From assembly GCF_900110105.1 (NCBI RefSeq), contig NZ_FOCL01000007.1, positions 62,001-126,000 on the forward strand: a stretch of 64,000 nucleotides of DNA, read 5' to 3'. This document shows positions 36,631-46,300 of the stretch, one piece after another. Source of the stretch: Mucilaginibacter gossypiicola. GTDB lineage: Bacteria > Bacteroidota > Bacteroidia > Sphingobacteriales > Sphingobacteriaceae. The notes beneath the pieces were generated by a model. That model was given only the letters and a program-made list of their open reading frames with translations. It was not told the origin of the DNA and made no database searches. The position numbers and the translations under genes are program-made. How positions within the stretch are numbered: position 1 is the stretch's first letter; the number at the start of each line of letters is the position of its first letter.

Positions 36631-37788
36631 TTAATCCATCACTGTGATCCTCCTTTCAGTAATTTTAAAATGAACTGATCCTGTTGCTTCGAGTGCTTTA
36701 AGCACGATATCGATATTTTTATGCCGCGAAATTGTACCTCCGAAACTGTGCTGGTTTGACATACTATTTTTGTTTTCAAATACCACTTCCACATTATACC
36801 AGCGGCTTATTTTTTGCATGGTGCTTTCAATGCTTTCATTATCAAATACAAAAAAACCTTCTTTCCAGGCCACTACGTCGTCGGTATTTACCGTGGCCAC
36901 GGTAAAGCCAGTGTTATTAAATACGCCCTGTTGTCCCGGTACCAGGCGGGTATTATTATGGGCCGATTGTAGCTTTACCGAACCTTCTAAAAGCGTAGTT
37001 TTAACCTCTTTATCTTCGGGATAACCCATTACGTTAAAGTGCGTGCCCAATACCTGTACATTCATTCCGTTAACGGTCACTTTAAAAGGCATTTTTCTGT
37101 TTTTAGCTACTTCAAAATATGCCTCACCGCTTAGCACCACCCGGCGTTCTTTGCCAGCAAATGCTACAGGATATTTGATAGAGGAAGCTGAATTAAGCCA
37201 GACTTTTGTACCGTCGGACAGGATGGTTTGATAGATACCCCCGCGTGGTACAGTCAGCGAATTGCTATCGGGAACGATTGTATTTTTAATGTTATTATTT
37301 GTGTTATTGTTTTTAGTATATGAAAGTATACTGTCGCTTATTTTTTTAATAATAACTCCGGATGTTCCGCCTATTTGCCCGTTTTTTGTGTTGTTAAGGA
37401 TGATAGATTGTCCGTTGGATAAGGTAAGATAAGCCTGGTTTTTACCCGGCAAAATATTATTGACCGATTGGTTATTTCGTGTTTTTTGTTCCCAATAATG
37501 CCATGAAAAAAGCCCTGACGAGAGTAGGAAAACTATGCTGGCGGCGTACTTTAGCCAGGCATTTGACCGCTTTTGGGTAATCTCAATCGGCTTGCTAAAA
37601 TCCAATTCCGACTGCATTTTAGCTATGATTTGGGCTTTGATAACCTCTTCATCGCCAAGTGTATTGTCCCACTCATTGTTCATGAGTTTTATTTCGGAGT
37701 AATGGCTCTCCAAAAGCTGCTTTTCTTCGTCGGTACATTGTCCGGAAAGGAACTTTTCGTAAAGTGAAATAAAATCTTGCTTCGACAT
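36631..37788 (-). CDS. FecR-family anti-sigma factor
   Basis: 385 residues from the ATG at 37788. The cytoplasmic N-terminal region (1-77) binds the sigma factor. One transmembrane helix lies at about 78-98 (YAASIVFLLSSGLFSW). The periplasmic FecR domain (about 165-270) contains VPRGGIYQTILSDGTKVWLNSASSIKYP and GEAYFEVAKNRKMPFKV. The C-terminal DUF4974 module (about 305-385) starts FVFDNESIESTMQKISRWYNVEVVF. It relays the signal from the STN domain of the downstream SusC to the divergently encoded ECF sigma factor. Confidence 0.95.
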   Translation of the reverse strand: MSKQDFISLYEKFLSGQCTDEEKQLLESHYSEIKLMNNEWDNTLGDEEVIKAQIIAKMQSELDFSKPIEITQKRSNAWLKYAASIVFLLSSGLFSWHYWEQKTRNNQSVNNILPGKNQAYLTLSNGQSIILNNTKNGQIGGTSGVIIKKISDSILSYTKNNNTNNNIKNTIVPDSNSLTVPRGGIYQTILSDGTKVWLNSASSIKYPVAFAGKERRVVLSGEAYFEVAKNRKMPFKVTVNGMNVQVLGTHFNVMGYPEDKEVKTTLLEGSVKLQSAHNNTRLVPGQQGVFNNTGFTVATVNTDDVVAWKEGFFVFDNESIESTMQKISRWYNVEVVFENKNSMSNQHSFGGTISRHKNIDIVLKALEATGSVHFKITERRITVMD

Positions 37789-37871
37789 TTGTGGTTTATA
37801 TAAGTATAGTACCCGGTTCATCGAAAAGCTCACATACTTTTTTTGTATTTTTTAGATTTTATTGTGCGGTT

Positions 37872-37900
37872 TTGACATTTTTTTTGATTATTTTTATAAT
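37872..37900 (+). promoter_or_regulatory. sigma70-like promoter of the ECF sigma gene
   Basis: TTGACA (37872-37877), a 17-nt spacer and TATAAT (37895-37900), an exact match to the classical -35/-10 consensus. It ends 10 bp before the sigma-factor start codon. Bacteroidota housekeeping promoters normally have a different consensus, and the AT-rich context makes chance possible. Confidence 0.4.
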
Positions 37901-37910
37901 ACCAGTTATA

Positions 37911-38483
37911 ATGTTAAAATACTCAAAAACAGATCTTGAACTATGGCAATCTGTACGCCACGATGATCAAACAGCATTCGATTTGTTGTTCGATCGTTAC
38001 TGGATTAGCCTGTACAAAACCGCTCATTATTACCTGGACGATGACGAGGTTTGTGCCGAGGCTGTTAATGATGTTTTTGTAAGTATCTGGAACCGGAGAA
38101 AAGAATTGAAAATAACTTCTTTCTCCAATTTTATGCAAACCTCCGTCCGCTTCCAGATCTACAAACGTCGGAAAGCGGTTAAGCTTGAAATTGTTTTTAA
38201 AGAGGATATTGTTATTGAAGGAAGACATGAAAGTAACGAAGGGGAAACCCGGATCAGGCAATCTGAAATTGACAACCTGCTCAGCAATCATTTAGATCAA
38301 TTACCCAAACGTTGTCAGGAAATTTTTGAACTGAGCCGGTTTGATAACCTCTCCAATTCGGAAATTGCAGAGCGCCTCAATATCTCAAAACGCACTGTCG
38401 AAAATCAATTGGCTTTAGCTGTAAAACATCTTAAGGGTTGCTTAAAGCATATTTATCTTTTGGTGTTTTTTTATTTTATGTGA
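37911..38483 (+). CDS. ECF RNA polymerase sigma-70 factor (mannan locus)
   Basis: 190 residues from the ATG at 37911; the longer frame begins with GTG and a hydrophobic run unrelated to sigma factors. Region 2 is visible as FDLLFDRYWISLYKTAHYYL with EAVNDVFVSIWNRR. Region 4 is visible as LPKRCQEIFELSRFDNLSNSEIAERLNISKRTVENQL. It belongs to the Bacteroidota family of sigma factors paired with FecR and STN-SusC. It diverges from fecR with a 122-bp shared control region, whereas such pairs are commonly collinear. It should activate the minus-strand SusC/SusD/GH76 unit and perhaps itself. Confidence 0.94.
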   Translation: MLKYSKTDLELWQSVRHDDQTAFDLLFDRYWISLYKTAHYYLDDDEVCAEAVNDVFVSIWNRRKELKITSFSNFMQTSVRFQIYKRRKAVKLEIVFKEDIVIEGRHESNEGETRIRQSEIDNLLSNHLDQLPKRCQEIFELSRFDNLSNSEIAERLNISKRTVENQLALAVKHLKGCLKHIYLLVFFYFM

Positions 38484-38572
38484 TTACTGGCGCTATCGTT
38501 CTGCTGCTGTTCGCTTAAAGCCCTCAGGTGTCGGGAAAATGAAAATTAAAAAGAAAAACAAATAAAAAACAT

Positions 38573-38657
38573 GTCATTGCGAGCGTAGCGTGGCAATCTC
38601 GTAGCCAATGCATGTTCGATTCGCATAGCTATGAGATCGTTTCGTCGTTCCTCCTCG
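38573..38657 (+). repeat. dispersed imperfect-palindromic repeat, family 1, copy B
   Basis: It starts GTCATTGCGAGCGTAGCG, continues TGGCAATCTCGTAGCCAATG, and ends in TTCGTCGTTCCTCCTCG. It is homologous to the reverse complement of 9299-9375. Internal arms CAATCTCGTAGC and GCTATGAGATCG can pair. Its intergenic location fits a small non-autonomous element. Confidence 0.82.
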
Positions 38658-38728
38658 ACTTGGCTTTTTACATCAACAATCCATAATTTTTTCCCTGCAC
38701 TTGTGGGCTGGAGCCGGGCGGCAGCTTT

Positions 38729-38763
38729 AAAAAAAGCCGTCCGAAGCTTGTGACTTCGGACGG
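38729..38763 (-). terminator. terminator of the GH2/sugar dehydrogenase unit
   Basis: A perfect 10-bp stem CCGTCCGAAG / CTTCGGACGG (38737-38763). Read on the minus strand it is followed by seven T residues. It lies 119 bp downstream of the sugar dehydrogenase stop. Confidence 0.82.
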
Positions 38764-38881
38764 AGAATAGCGATACTGTCGGTTGACGGAGGGTTAGTTT
38801 ATAAACTCAATTGAGCTAAAGTTGAAAACTTTAGCTATGTTTCACCTCGGGTTACGCTACGCTAAACCCGCGGCAGATTTT

Positions 38882-40120
38882 TTAATTCTTCACAATTTTA
38901 TAAATACTACCATTGGCATTTTCCGGCCCCGTATCTGAATTGGTCAATACATAAACTTCGCCAGCCGGATCCTCGCCAAAACCGATGATCTTTAAATTAG
39001 CCGGGATATTTTGAAATGTAATTTTGCCTCGTTGCCATTGGCTACCGCTTTTTTGCAGGTAGAACATTTTGCCTACCCAATCGGCAAATACATACTTGCT
39101 TTTTAAAACAGGTACTTGTTTGCCATTATATACATAACCACCTATTACAGAGATCCCTTCGGTATGGCTATATTCAGCAATAGGCATCGTAATTCCTTTA
39201 ATATCGCAGCCGGTAGCAGGGTTATAACAATGGGTGCCTTCTGTTAGGCGCCAGCCATAATTGGCACCTTTGGTTACAATATCAACCTCTTCCCACAAAT
39301 CCTGCCCAACATCTCCGGCAAATAATTGCCCCGATGCTTTATCGAATGAAAAACGGTAGGGGTTACGGAAACCATAAGCCCATATTTCAGGTCGTGCGTC
39401 TTTTTTTCCAACAAAGGGGTTGGTTTTGGGAACGTTATAGGTTGCGTTTGTATTTACATCAACACGCAAAATCTTACCAAGCAGGTTACCTAAATTCTGT
39501 CCGTTACCTATCTCGCCATGCTTATCGCCCTGGCCTCCGCCATCGCCAAAAGATATATATAAATAACCATCACGGCCAAATTGGATACAGCCACCATCGT
39601 GATTCCCATCGGGTTTATCCTGTTCAAGGATAATACGGCCGCTGTTTGGGTCGATCTCATTTGAGTTAGATGACAGTTTATACTCGGCTATCACATCTTT
39701 GTGGTTGAACTTACCCGTAGTATTAGCGCTATAAAAAACGTAAAACTTTTTATTTGATTTAAACTGCGGGTGCAGACAGATGCCCAACAAACCGCGCTCT
39801 TCATAACCCTTGTTCACTTTCAGCATTTTGCTTCGCAGATCAAGTAAAGGTTCATCAAGCAGTTTACCGTTTTTAACTATCCGGATTTTGCCGGGTTGCT
39901 CGGTTACCCAGATATCACCATTACCGGGAAAGGTGAGTGCCGTTGGCGATTGTAAATTGGAACTGATTGGTTGAACTTTTACGGTAATAAGCGGTGGCTC
40001 GGCTACGTTTTGTTTAGATCCTGGGAAAACATATGATGAGCAAATAATCATCACAGCATTCATGCCCATAATGCTCCAAAGGGTGGTGCCTTTTTTATTG
40101 TTAGCAAATAATTGTTTCAT
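38882..40120 (-). CDS. PQQ-dependent sugar dehydrogenase (glucose/sorbosone dehydrogenase family)
   Basis: 412 residues from the ATG at 40120; a longer frame would overlap the GH2 gene and starts at TTG. The N-terminus has a hydrophobic export segment. The six-bladed propeller shows family hallmarks: LTFPGNGDIWVTEQPGKIRI, ERGLLGICLHPQF, GNHDGGCIQFGRDGYLYISFGDGG, EIWAYGFRNPYRFSFD and GDVGQDLWEEVD. Family enzymes oxidise aldoses to lactones in the periplasm with pyrroloquinoline quinone; PQQ biosynthesis genes are not in this window. It lies 35 bp downstream of a beta-galactosidase-type gene, so it may oxidise the released sugar. Confidence 0.9.
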   Translation of the reverse strand: MKQLFANNKKGTTLWSIMGMNAVMIICSSYVFPGSKQNVAEPPLITVKVQPISSNLQSPTALTFPGNGDIWVTEQPGKIRIVKNGKLLDEPLLDLRSKMLKVNKGYEERGLLGICLHPQFKSNKKFYVFYSANTTGKFNHKDVIAEYKLSSNSNEIDPNSGRIILEQDKPDGNHDGGCIQFGRDGYLYISFGDGGGQGDKHGEIGNGQNLGNLLGKILRVDVNTNATYNVPKTNPFVGKKDARPEIWAYGFRNPYRFSFDKASGQLFAGDVGQDLWEEVDIVTKGANYGWRLTEGTHCYNPATGCDIKGITMPIAEYSHTEGISVIGGYVYNGKQVPVLKSKYVFADWVGKMFYLQKSGSQWQRGKITFQNIPANLKIIGFGEDPAGEVYVLTNSDTGPENANGSIYKIVKN

Positions 40121-40155
40121 AAAGGTTTTGTTGGTTGGTTTAATAATTTTGGTGC

Positions 40156-42912
40156 TTAACGTCCGAAATCGAACCAAAGCGTGCCGCTTACCGGTTCACC
40201 ACTGGCATGATTGGTTTGGCTTTGTGGCCCCATTACTTTAGCCGCCTGAAACTTGGTACCAATTGGGCTTATTGCATTTAAAAACCCGATACTGCCTTCA
40301 GGAAAAGCTGGTTCAACGTTATTGTTTTCGAGGGCGGCCTGTTCCCTTGCCGGGTGCAGCATTTGCAGGTAGATATTTTTATCGGTCGTATAAACTGTAA
40401 AAGGTGATTCTTTATTTTCGATCACAGCCCAGTTAAGCTCGGCATGATATCCTTTAAATTCGGGGTAACCCCAGGTTTGGCCGGTAATGGTATTGTTATA
40501 AGCCTTGTGCCAAACACCAAATTGCTGACCTTTAAGCCTGTTTTTCCAAACACGGTAAGGGCCACGGCCCAGCCACTTCATCCCGGTGATTTTTTCCTCA
40601 GGATAGTTAAATGTGATGCCCATAAAATCGGCATCGCCTTTTTGGGTATATTGATATTCCAGTTTTGCAGGCTGGCCCGGGGTGAAAGTCCATTTTACAT
40701 GGAGGGTAGCGTCGCCATCATAATCGGCTTCAACAATATGCCCGCCTTTAATGGCCTTATTGGTAAACAGCTTTAATGATGTATTTACACCCGCCAAAAT
40801 AGGACCGCCCGATAAGGAAATAGTGCCCGATGGCTTAATTACTTTTTGAATATAGCCGGTAGTTTTATCGAAATAATAAGTGATACCATCACACACAACC
40901 TGGAGTTGCTGATCAGTTTCATTGATTTTTATTGGTGATTTAACAGGGGAAGAGACAATTTTGTTAATAACAGCAGGTGCTTTTAATGCCCAGCTCCAGG
41001 TAAAGATCTCTTTTTTATCAGCTCCATAGGCAGTAAGATACAGCGCATCACTTTTGGCCCACGATGCTGGCAGATTAAAATTGAGCACACCTTTTTCGCC
41101 GGGTTTAAGATCAAACTTTGCCATTGAACCGGCAGCGCTTACAATTGCAGCAGTTGTTTTGGCACTGGCCGGTGGAAATTTAACCAGCTGCCATTTAAAG
41201 GTACATTGGTTAAGATTAGTGAAGCTATACCTGTTTTCAACCGGTATTTTTCCGTTAAAAGTTTTATCAACAGGTTGCGGATCAATATACACCGGCGCCC
41301 AAATCTCTTTAATGGCATAAAAACTGCCTTCTTTTTCGCGGTGCGGGCCTACAATACCATCGGGGGCGTGGTTGCCATCAGCATCATAGGTGTTGTTTTT
41401 ATCGGTACGGATAACTGCTTCATCCAAAAACGCCCATATAAAGCCGCCTGCTCCATGGGGATGTTTCACCATTTGTGCCCAGAAATCATCGAGCGCGGCA
41501 CCTGCACCGCCGTCATACAAACCGTGCATAAACTCGGTAGGGAAAAATACTTCCTGCCCCTTTGCGGCAGCATTAACCATATAATTATAGTCAGGATAAT
41601 GCTTGGTATCGGTACCGTTAAACTTTTCCCAGGGATGGATCACCGTACGCTTTTGCGGATCATACAGGCCATAATCATTATCCAACGCCCTATTAAAGCC
41701 GCCTTCATTACCATTATCCCAAAACAGGATAGCCGGGTGGTTTACATCGCGTAGCACCAGTTCTTTAACCAGTTTATGGCCGGTTTCTGTATCATAATTG
41801 GCTTGCCAGCCGGTGAGCTCATCAAGCACATAAATACCCAGGGAATCGCAAACGTCTAAAAAATCGGCATCGGGAGGGTAGTGCGACATGCGTACCGCGT
41901 TCATGTTCATCTGCTTCATCAGCTTAACATCCATCAATTGAATCTCATGACTCAGCGTACGACCGGTTTCGGGCCAAAAACTATGGCGATCGCTGCCTTT
42001 CATCACGATTTTTGCGCCGTTTACATACAATCCATCATTAACCCTCAGCTCAACCGTGCGGAAACCAAATTTTTGCTTAATGCTATGTATAACGCCCTGC
42101 TTATTTTTGATCGCTACGATAACCTGGTACAGATTAGGGAACTCGGCGCTCCACAATAAGGGCTTATTAAAATTCGATTTTAGTTCGAGAGGCTCGGCAG
42201 TAGTATTCGTTTTTATGCTGAATGGCTGGCCTACTTTTTCACCGTTTAGCTTTTGTACTTGTGCCTCAATGGTTTCATCGCCTTTTAAATTCTGCGGGTA
42301 TACGTCGGCCTGAAAGGAGCCGTCGGCTTTGGCATTTATGGCGAGCCTTTCAATAAAAGTTTCGGGTACAATTTCCAGATACACCGGGCGGTAAATCCCC
42401 CCGAAAACCCAAAAATCGCTGTTGCGGCGTTCAGCATCGTTTACCGATTCATTTGCCGATGTTTTAGCAACAGTAACTTCGAGGAGGTTTTGGGCGTTTG
42501 GTTTTATTAAGCCGGTTATATCATATTTGAAACGATAAAAGCTGCCCTGGTGTACCGGGCCAGCCTGTTTGCCGTTCACCGTTACTTTGGTATCAGTCAT
42601 GGAGCCTTCAAAAACGATGAACACCTTTTTGTTTTGCCAGTTGCCGGCGGTAAATTCATGCTTGTATAAACCCTGCTCGTTAGCCTTAACTTTATCATGT
42701 CCGTAATTGTAGGTGCCGAAGCCTTGTAATTCCCAGTTAGATGGAACCGGGATATTTGTCCACTGACCGCTCTTACGCCCATCGGTACAAAAGAAATCCC
42801 ATTGTACAGTATGGTCTTTATCTGTACCCGAAAGGTATTTAATGATGGTTTGTTGTCCTGATGCTTTGAAGCAAAAAACGATGAACAATAGTTGCAGAAG
42901 TGCTTTTTTCAT
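40156..42912 (-). CDS. GH2 beta-galactosidase-type glycoside hydrolase (918 aa)
   Basis: 918 residues with a signal peptide ending ASGQ. LacZ domain order: jelly-roll sugar-binding domain (WTNIPVPSNWELQGFGTYNYG), immunoglobulin-like domain, TIM barrel with acid/base Glu403 in NGNEGG and nucleophile Glu460 in PTEFMHG, then beta domains ending in a Bgal small-chain-like region (MKWLGRGPYRVWKNRLKG). The loop wording NGNEGG and TEFMHG differs from the LacZ-like paralogue at 43341 and suggests another specificity within GH2. Periplasmic. It forms a probable two-gene unit with the sugar dehydrogenase. Confidence 0.92.
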   Translation of the reverse strand: MKKALLQLLFIVFCFKASGQQTIIKYLSGTDKDHTVQWDFFCTDGRKSGQWTNIPVPSNWELQGFGTYNYGHDKVKANEQGLYKHEFTAGNWQNKKVFIVFEGSMTDTKVTVNGKQAGPVHQGSFYRFKYDITGLIKPNAQNLLEVTVAKTSANESVNDAERRNSDFWVFGGIYRPVYLEIVPETFIERLAINAKADGSFQADVYPQNLKGDETIEAQVQKLNGEKVGQPFSIKTNTTAEPLELKSNFNKPLLWSAEFPNLYQVIVAIKNKQGVIHSIKQKFGFRTVELRVNDGLYVNGAKIVMKGSDRHSFWPETGRTLSHEIQLMDVKLMKQMNMNAVRMSHYPPDADFLDVCDSLGIYVLDELTGWQANYDTETGHKLVKELVLRDVNHPAILFWDNGNEGGFNRALDNDYGLYDPQKRTVIHPWEKFNGTDTKHYPDYNYMVNAAAKGQEVFFPTEFMHGLYDGGAGAALDDFWAQMVKHPHGAGGFIWAFLDEAVIRTDKNNTYDADGNHAPDGIVGPHREKEGSFYAIKEIWAPVYIDPQPVDKTFNGKIPVENRYSFTNLNQCTFKWQLVKFPPASAKTTAAIVSAAGSMAKFDLKPGEKGVLNFNLPASWAKSDALYLTAYGADKKEIFTWSWALKAPAVINKIVSSPVKSPIKINETDQQLQVVCDGITYYFDKTTGYIQKVIKPSGTISLSGGPILAGVNTSLKLFTNKAIKGGHIVEADYDGDATLHVKWTFTPGQPAKLEYQYTQKGDADFMGITFNYPEEKITGMKWLGRGPYRVWKNRLKGQQFGVWHKAYNNTITGQTWGYPEFKGYHAELNWAVIENKESPFTVYTTDKNIYLQMLHPAREQAALENNNVEPAFPEGSIGFLNAISPIGTKFQAAKVMGPQSQTNHASGEPVSGTLWFDFGR

Positions 42913-43134
42913 TACTGGTTATTTGTGCCCGTTGCGAAGGCTGGTGGTAAAATGTTAATTGGTTGTACTACAGGAGTATTTAAGTTTGTTAACAAGATTA
43001 CTCAACCTTAAACTGCAAAAAAAGAATATGCCCAATTAAAACTATGCAATCGTTTCCGGAAGGATGATTAGCATTAAAAGCTCATAAACCGTGTTCATTG
43101 CATCATACTTCATATGACGTAATTAAAACGTGGG

Positions 43135-43207
43135 TGTCATGCTGAGCCTGTCGAAGCATGGTGGGTAGGGCCTCTGCGCGCGACCCTTCGACAAGCTCAG
43201 GGTGACA
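43135..43207. repeat. palindromic repeat, family 2
   Basis: The left arm TGTCATGCTGAGCCTGTCG and the right arm, reverse complement TGTCACCCTGAGCTTGTCG, are each 22 bp with three differences and enclose 29 bp. This tract, with CTTCGACAAGCTCAG in it, resembles a repeat commonly scattered between genes in this group of bacteria. It is distinct from family 1. Confidence 0.82.
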
Positions 43208-43297
43208 AGCCGCCCGCCAAATGTTATATTCCCTTCACAGGCTGTGGTTTTTGCTTACTCACTATGGTGTTTTTTTAATAAAATCCTAATCGGGTAA

Positions 43298-43330
43298 AGA
43301 CTTACGAAGTTTTTAAAACTTCGTAAGTCT
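43298..43330 (-). terminator. inverted repeat after the large GH2 gene
   Basis: Arms AGACTTACGAAG / CTTCGTAAGTCT, perfect over 12 bp, with TTTTTAAAA at the centre, 10 bp downstream of the GH2 stop on the minus strand. It is a probable terminator. Confidence 0.7.
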
Positions 43331-43340
43331 GGATAGTAAA

Positions 43341-46300
43341 TTACTTCTTGCCCAACAACTGAATCTGGTAACTAAACGATGTAGGTTTTGCGTAAACCCT
43401 GTATTGCTCTAATGGTTTAGGGCCGCAACCGTTTGATCCGACACCTAAAGTTTCGTGGCTGATGCACAATACGGTGCCTTTGCTTTTAGGCAAATCTATT
43501 TTGTATTCAACATCGGTCATTTCTTCGTCGCTATAAGGTAACGCTGTTACCTGGAATAGTTCATCGGCTTTTTTTACCGCAATGCCCGAACCTTTGGCTG
43601 TAAATATCTTAGCCCAGCGTACATCCTCGTGATTGCCGCAGTCCATCGGCTTTTCGTACGGTGTCATTTGTTGAGCTATTGTGCTGGTGTAATGGCCAAT
43701 ATCAAAGCCGCTTTTCCTGTCGGCATAATTCTCCATCGGCCCGCGACCAAAATATTCAAACTGATTAACGTCCTGTTTCAGGAACAGGCGCACGCCTAAA
43801 CGGCCAAGCACTATTTTATCACTACCATTAAAGCTCACACTGTTATCAACTTTAATATTTCCATTTCCATCAATGGTGTAAACGGCCTGGTGATGAACAG
43901 CAAAATCATGTTTGCCTGTACCGGTTAGGCTTGCTTTTATCTCTACATTGCCGTTGGTAAGTTGGGTGGCTTTTACATCATCGGTTTTCCATGCCAATTC
44001 TTTTATGCCATATTTAACCCAATAATCATCATAAGCCCACATGTCATCCTTGCGGTGAGGCGCGCGCCATAAGTGCAGCATCGGGCCGCCATTATCCTGC
44101 AAAACATTTTCGCCGTCTTTTTCCATTTTGCTGAAAGTACCTCTGGTTATATCAAATTCCAGTGCAAAACCAGCCCCTTTTACTTTGATCTTATTATCCT
44201 CGTTTGATAAGCTTAATTTACCTGTTGCAACCGGTTCTTTGGCCGCAGGTATGGCTATAGGGAGCTCCAACTGCTGGGCAGCCACCTCATATCCTTTTTT
44301 GGCCCACATGTTATCAGCAGCCTGATCAAATGAAACCCTCAGGAAATATTCTGCCCCTGGTTTAGGAGTAACTGTGTACGGGATTTTTACATCCTGTTCT
44401 TCGCCTGGTTTAATTTCTTTTAATGGCAGGTTACCTGAAGATATGATTGAGCCGTTTTCGCTCACCGTCCATTTGGCAGTAAAGCTATTAAGGGTGATGA
44501 ATTGGTAGCGGTTTTTAATGGTAACAATGCCGTTTTTCAGATCTTTAGCATGTATGCTGATCCACTGGTAGGCATGTTTCAACTCAGGGTAGTGTGGTTT
44601 CAATGAACGATCAGAGAACACAACGCCTTTATGGATAAAGTACTGATCGTTAGGGTACTCGCCAAAACCACCGCCGAAAGCAGTTATAGGGTGTTTAGGA
44701 TCACGGTTGTTATAGATTCCCTGATCCTGCCACTCCCAGATAGCGCCGCCTAATAATTGCGGATATTTATCAAACAGATCGTTGTAAATATCTACCGAGC
44801 CCATGGAGTTGAACATGGCGTGCGCGTATTCGCACAGATAAAATGGCTTGGTTAAAGTGTTGTCGTTTGCATGTTTTTCAAGGTTTTCAACATCGGTATA
44901 CATTTCGCTGTCCATATCGGCAGGATTATTTTTACCGATACCGAAACCCTGGTAGTGTGTAGGGCGGGTAGTATCAATATCTTTAATTACTTTCAGGATA
45001 GCCCTGAAGTTTGATCCGCCGCTGCCGCATTCGTTACCTAAACTCCAGATAATAACCGATGGATGATTCTTGAAATTCTCCACGTTGGCAACATTCCTGT
45101 CAATCAGGGCAGCTTTGATCCTTGGTTCTTCATTAAACTCATCCCAGGCACCATGGTTCTCTAAGTTAGCTTCCGCTACAAGGTAAATGCCATACTGGTC
45201 GCACAGTTCATACCAGCGCGGATCATCAGAATAGTGGCAGGTACGCACGTGGTTACAGTTGGCTTGTTTGATGAGTACAATATCCCTGATCATTTGCTCT
45301 TCGGTAACCGCGTGACCATCATTAGGCCAGTTTTCGTGACGGTTTACACCTTTTAGCTTAATTGGTACGCCATTAACCAGGAACAAGCGGCCTTTAATTT
45401 CAGTGCTTCTGAAACCTGTGCGGGATGACAGGGTTTCAACGGTGTTAGCGCCATCATTGATTTTAACTACAGTTGTGTAAAGCTTAGGCGTTTCTGCCGT
45501 CCATTTTTGTGGGTTGTTTACGTGGAAGCTGGTTTCAACAACAACCTCTTCGCCCGGCTTCAGGGCAGGGATAGCCTTTTTTACAGTTGCTCCCGGAACC
45601 GGTACACTGCCATTGTATAAAGCTACATCCAGTACACGGGCTTTAACAGCAGCAGTACCGTAGTTTTTTACCTTGGTTGATACTACTACATCTGCATTTT
45701 TATACTGTTTATCCAGATTGGTTTTAACGAAGTAATCCCTGATATGCTCCTGGGGGCTGCTCCATAAGGTTACGTTTCTGAAAATGCCGCTTAAGCGCCA
45801 CATATCCTGATCTTCCAGGTAACTGCCGGTAGTAAAGCGGTAAACTTCTACAGCCAAAGTGTTTTTACCTGGTTTGATGTATTTGGTAAGGTCAAATTCG
45901 GTAGCATTACGGCTGTTTACGCTGTAACCTACTTTTTTGCCGTTCACCCATATAAAGAAACCGGCATCAACACCATCAAAAGTGATAAAAATGCGGCGTC
46001 CGCTCCATTCGGCAGGCACCATGAAATCACGGCGATAGCTGCCCACGGGGTTTCGCTCTTTATACGCGGTATATTTTTCGGGCGGGGTGCTCATTACCCT
46101 CGGAAAATCTTTCTGAAAGATATAGGTAAAATTGCTGTAATAGGGAGTGCCATAACCTTCAACCTGCCAGTTGGATGGCACTTTAATATCCTTCCATTTA
46201 GATACATCATAATCGGGTTTGTAAAAATTAACCGGACGTTTCTGCGGCCAGTCTACCCAGTTAAATTTCCAAAGCCCGTTCAGGCTGCGGCTAAATGATG

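Larger units (their letters stand above)
38484..38881. other. 398-bp intergenic region with repeat and terminator
   Basis: It contains the family 1 dispersed repeat copy B (38573-38657) and the terminator of the sugar dehydrogenase unit (38729-38763). I saw no coding signal. Confidence 0.6.
42913..43340. other. 428-bp intergenic region with repeat and hairpin
   Basis: It contains the family 2 palindromic repeat (43135-43207) and an inverted repeat at 43298-43330 next to the stop of the upstream GH2 gene. The remainder should include the promoter of the 918-residue GH2 gene; no clear consensus was found. Confidence 0.55.

Noticed and set aside
41206-41754. 182-residue antisense open frame over the GH2 gene
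   Set aside because: It covers the catalytic region of GH2 on the other strand and has no domain or leader.
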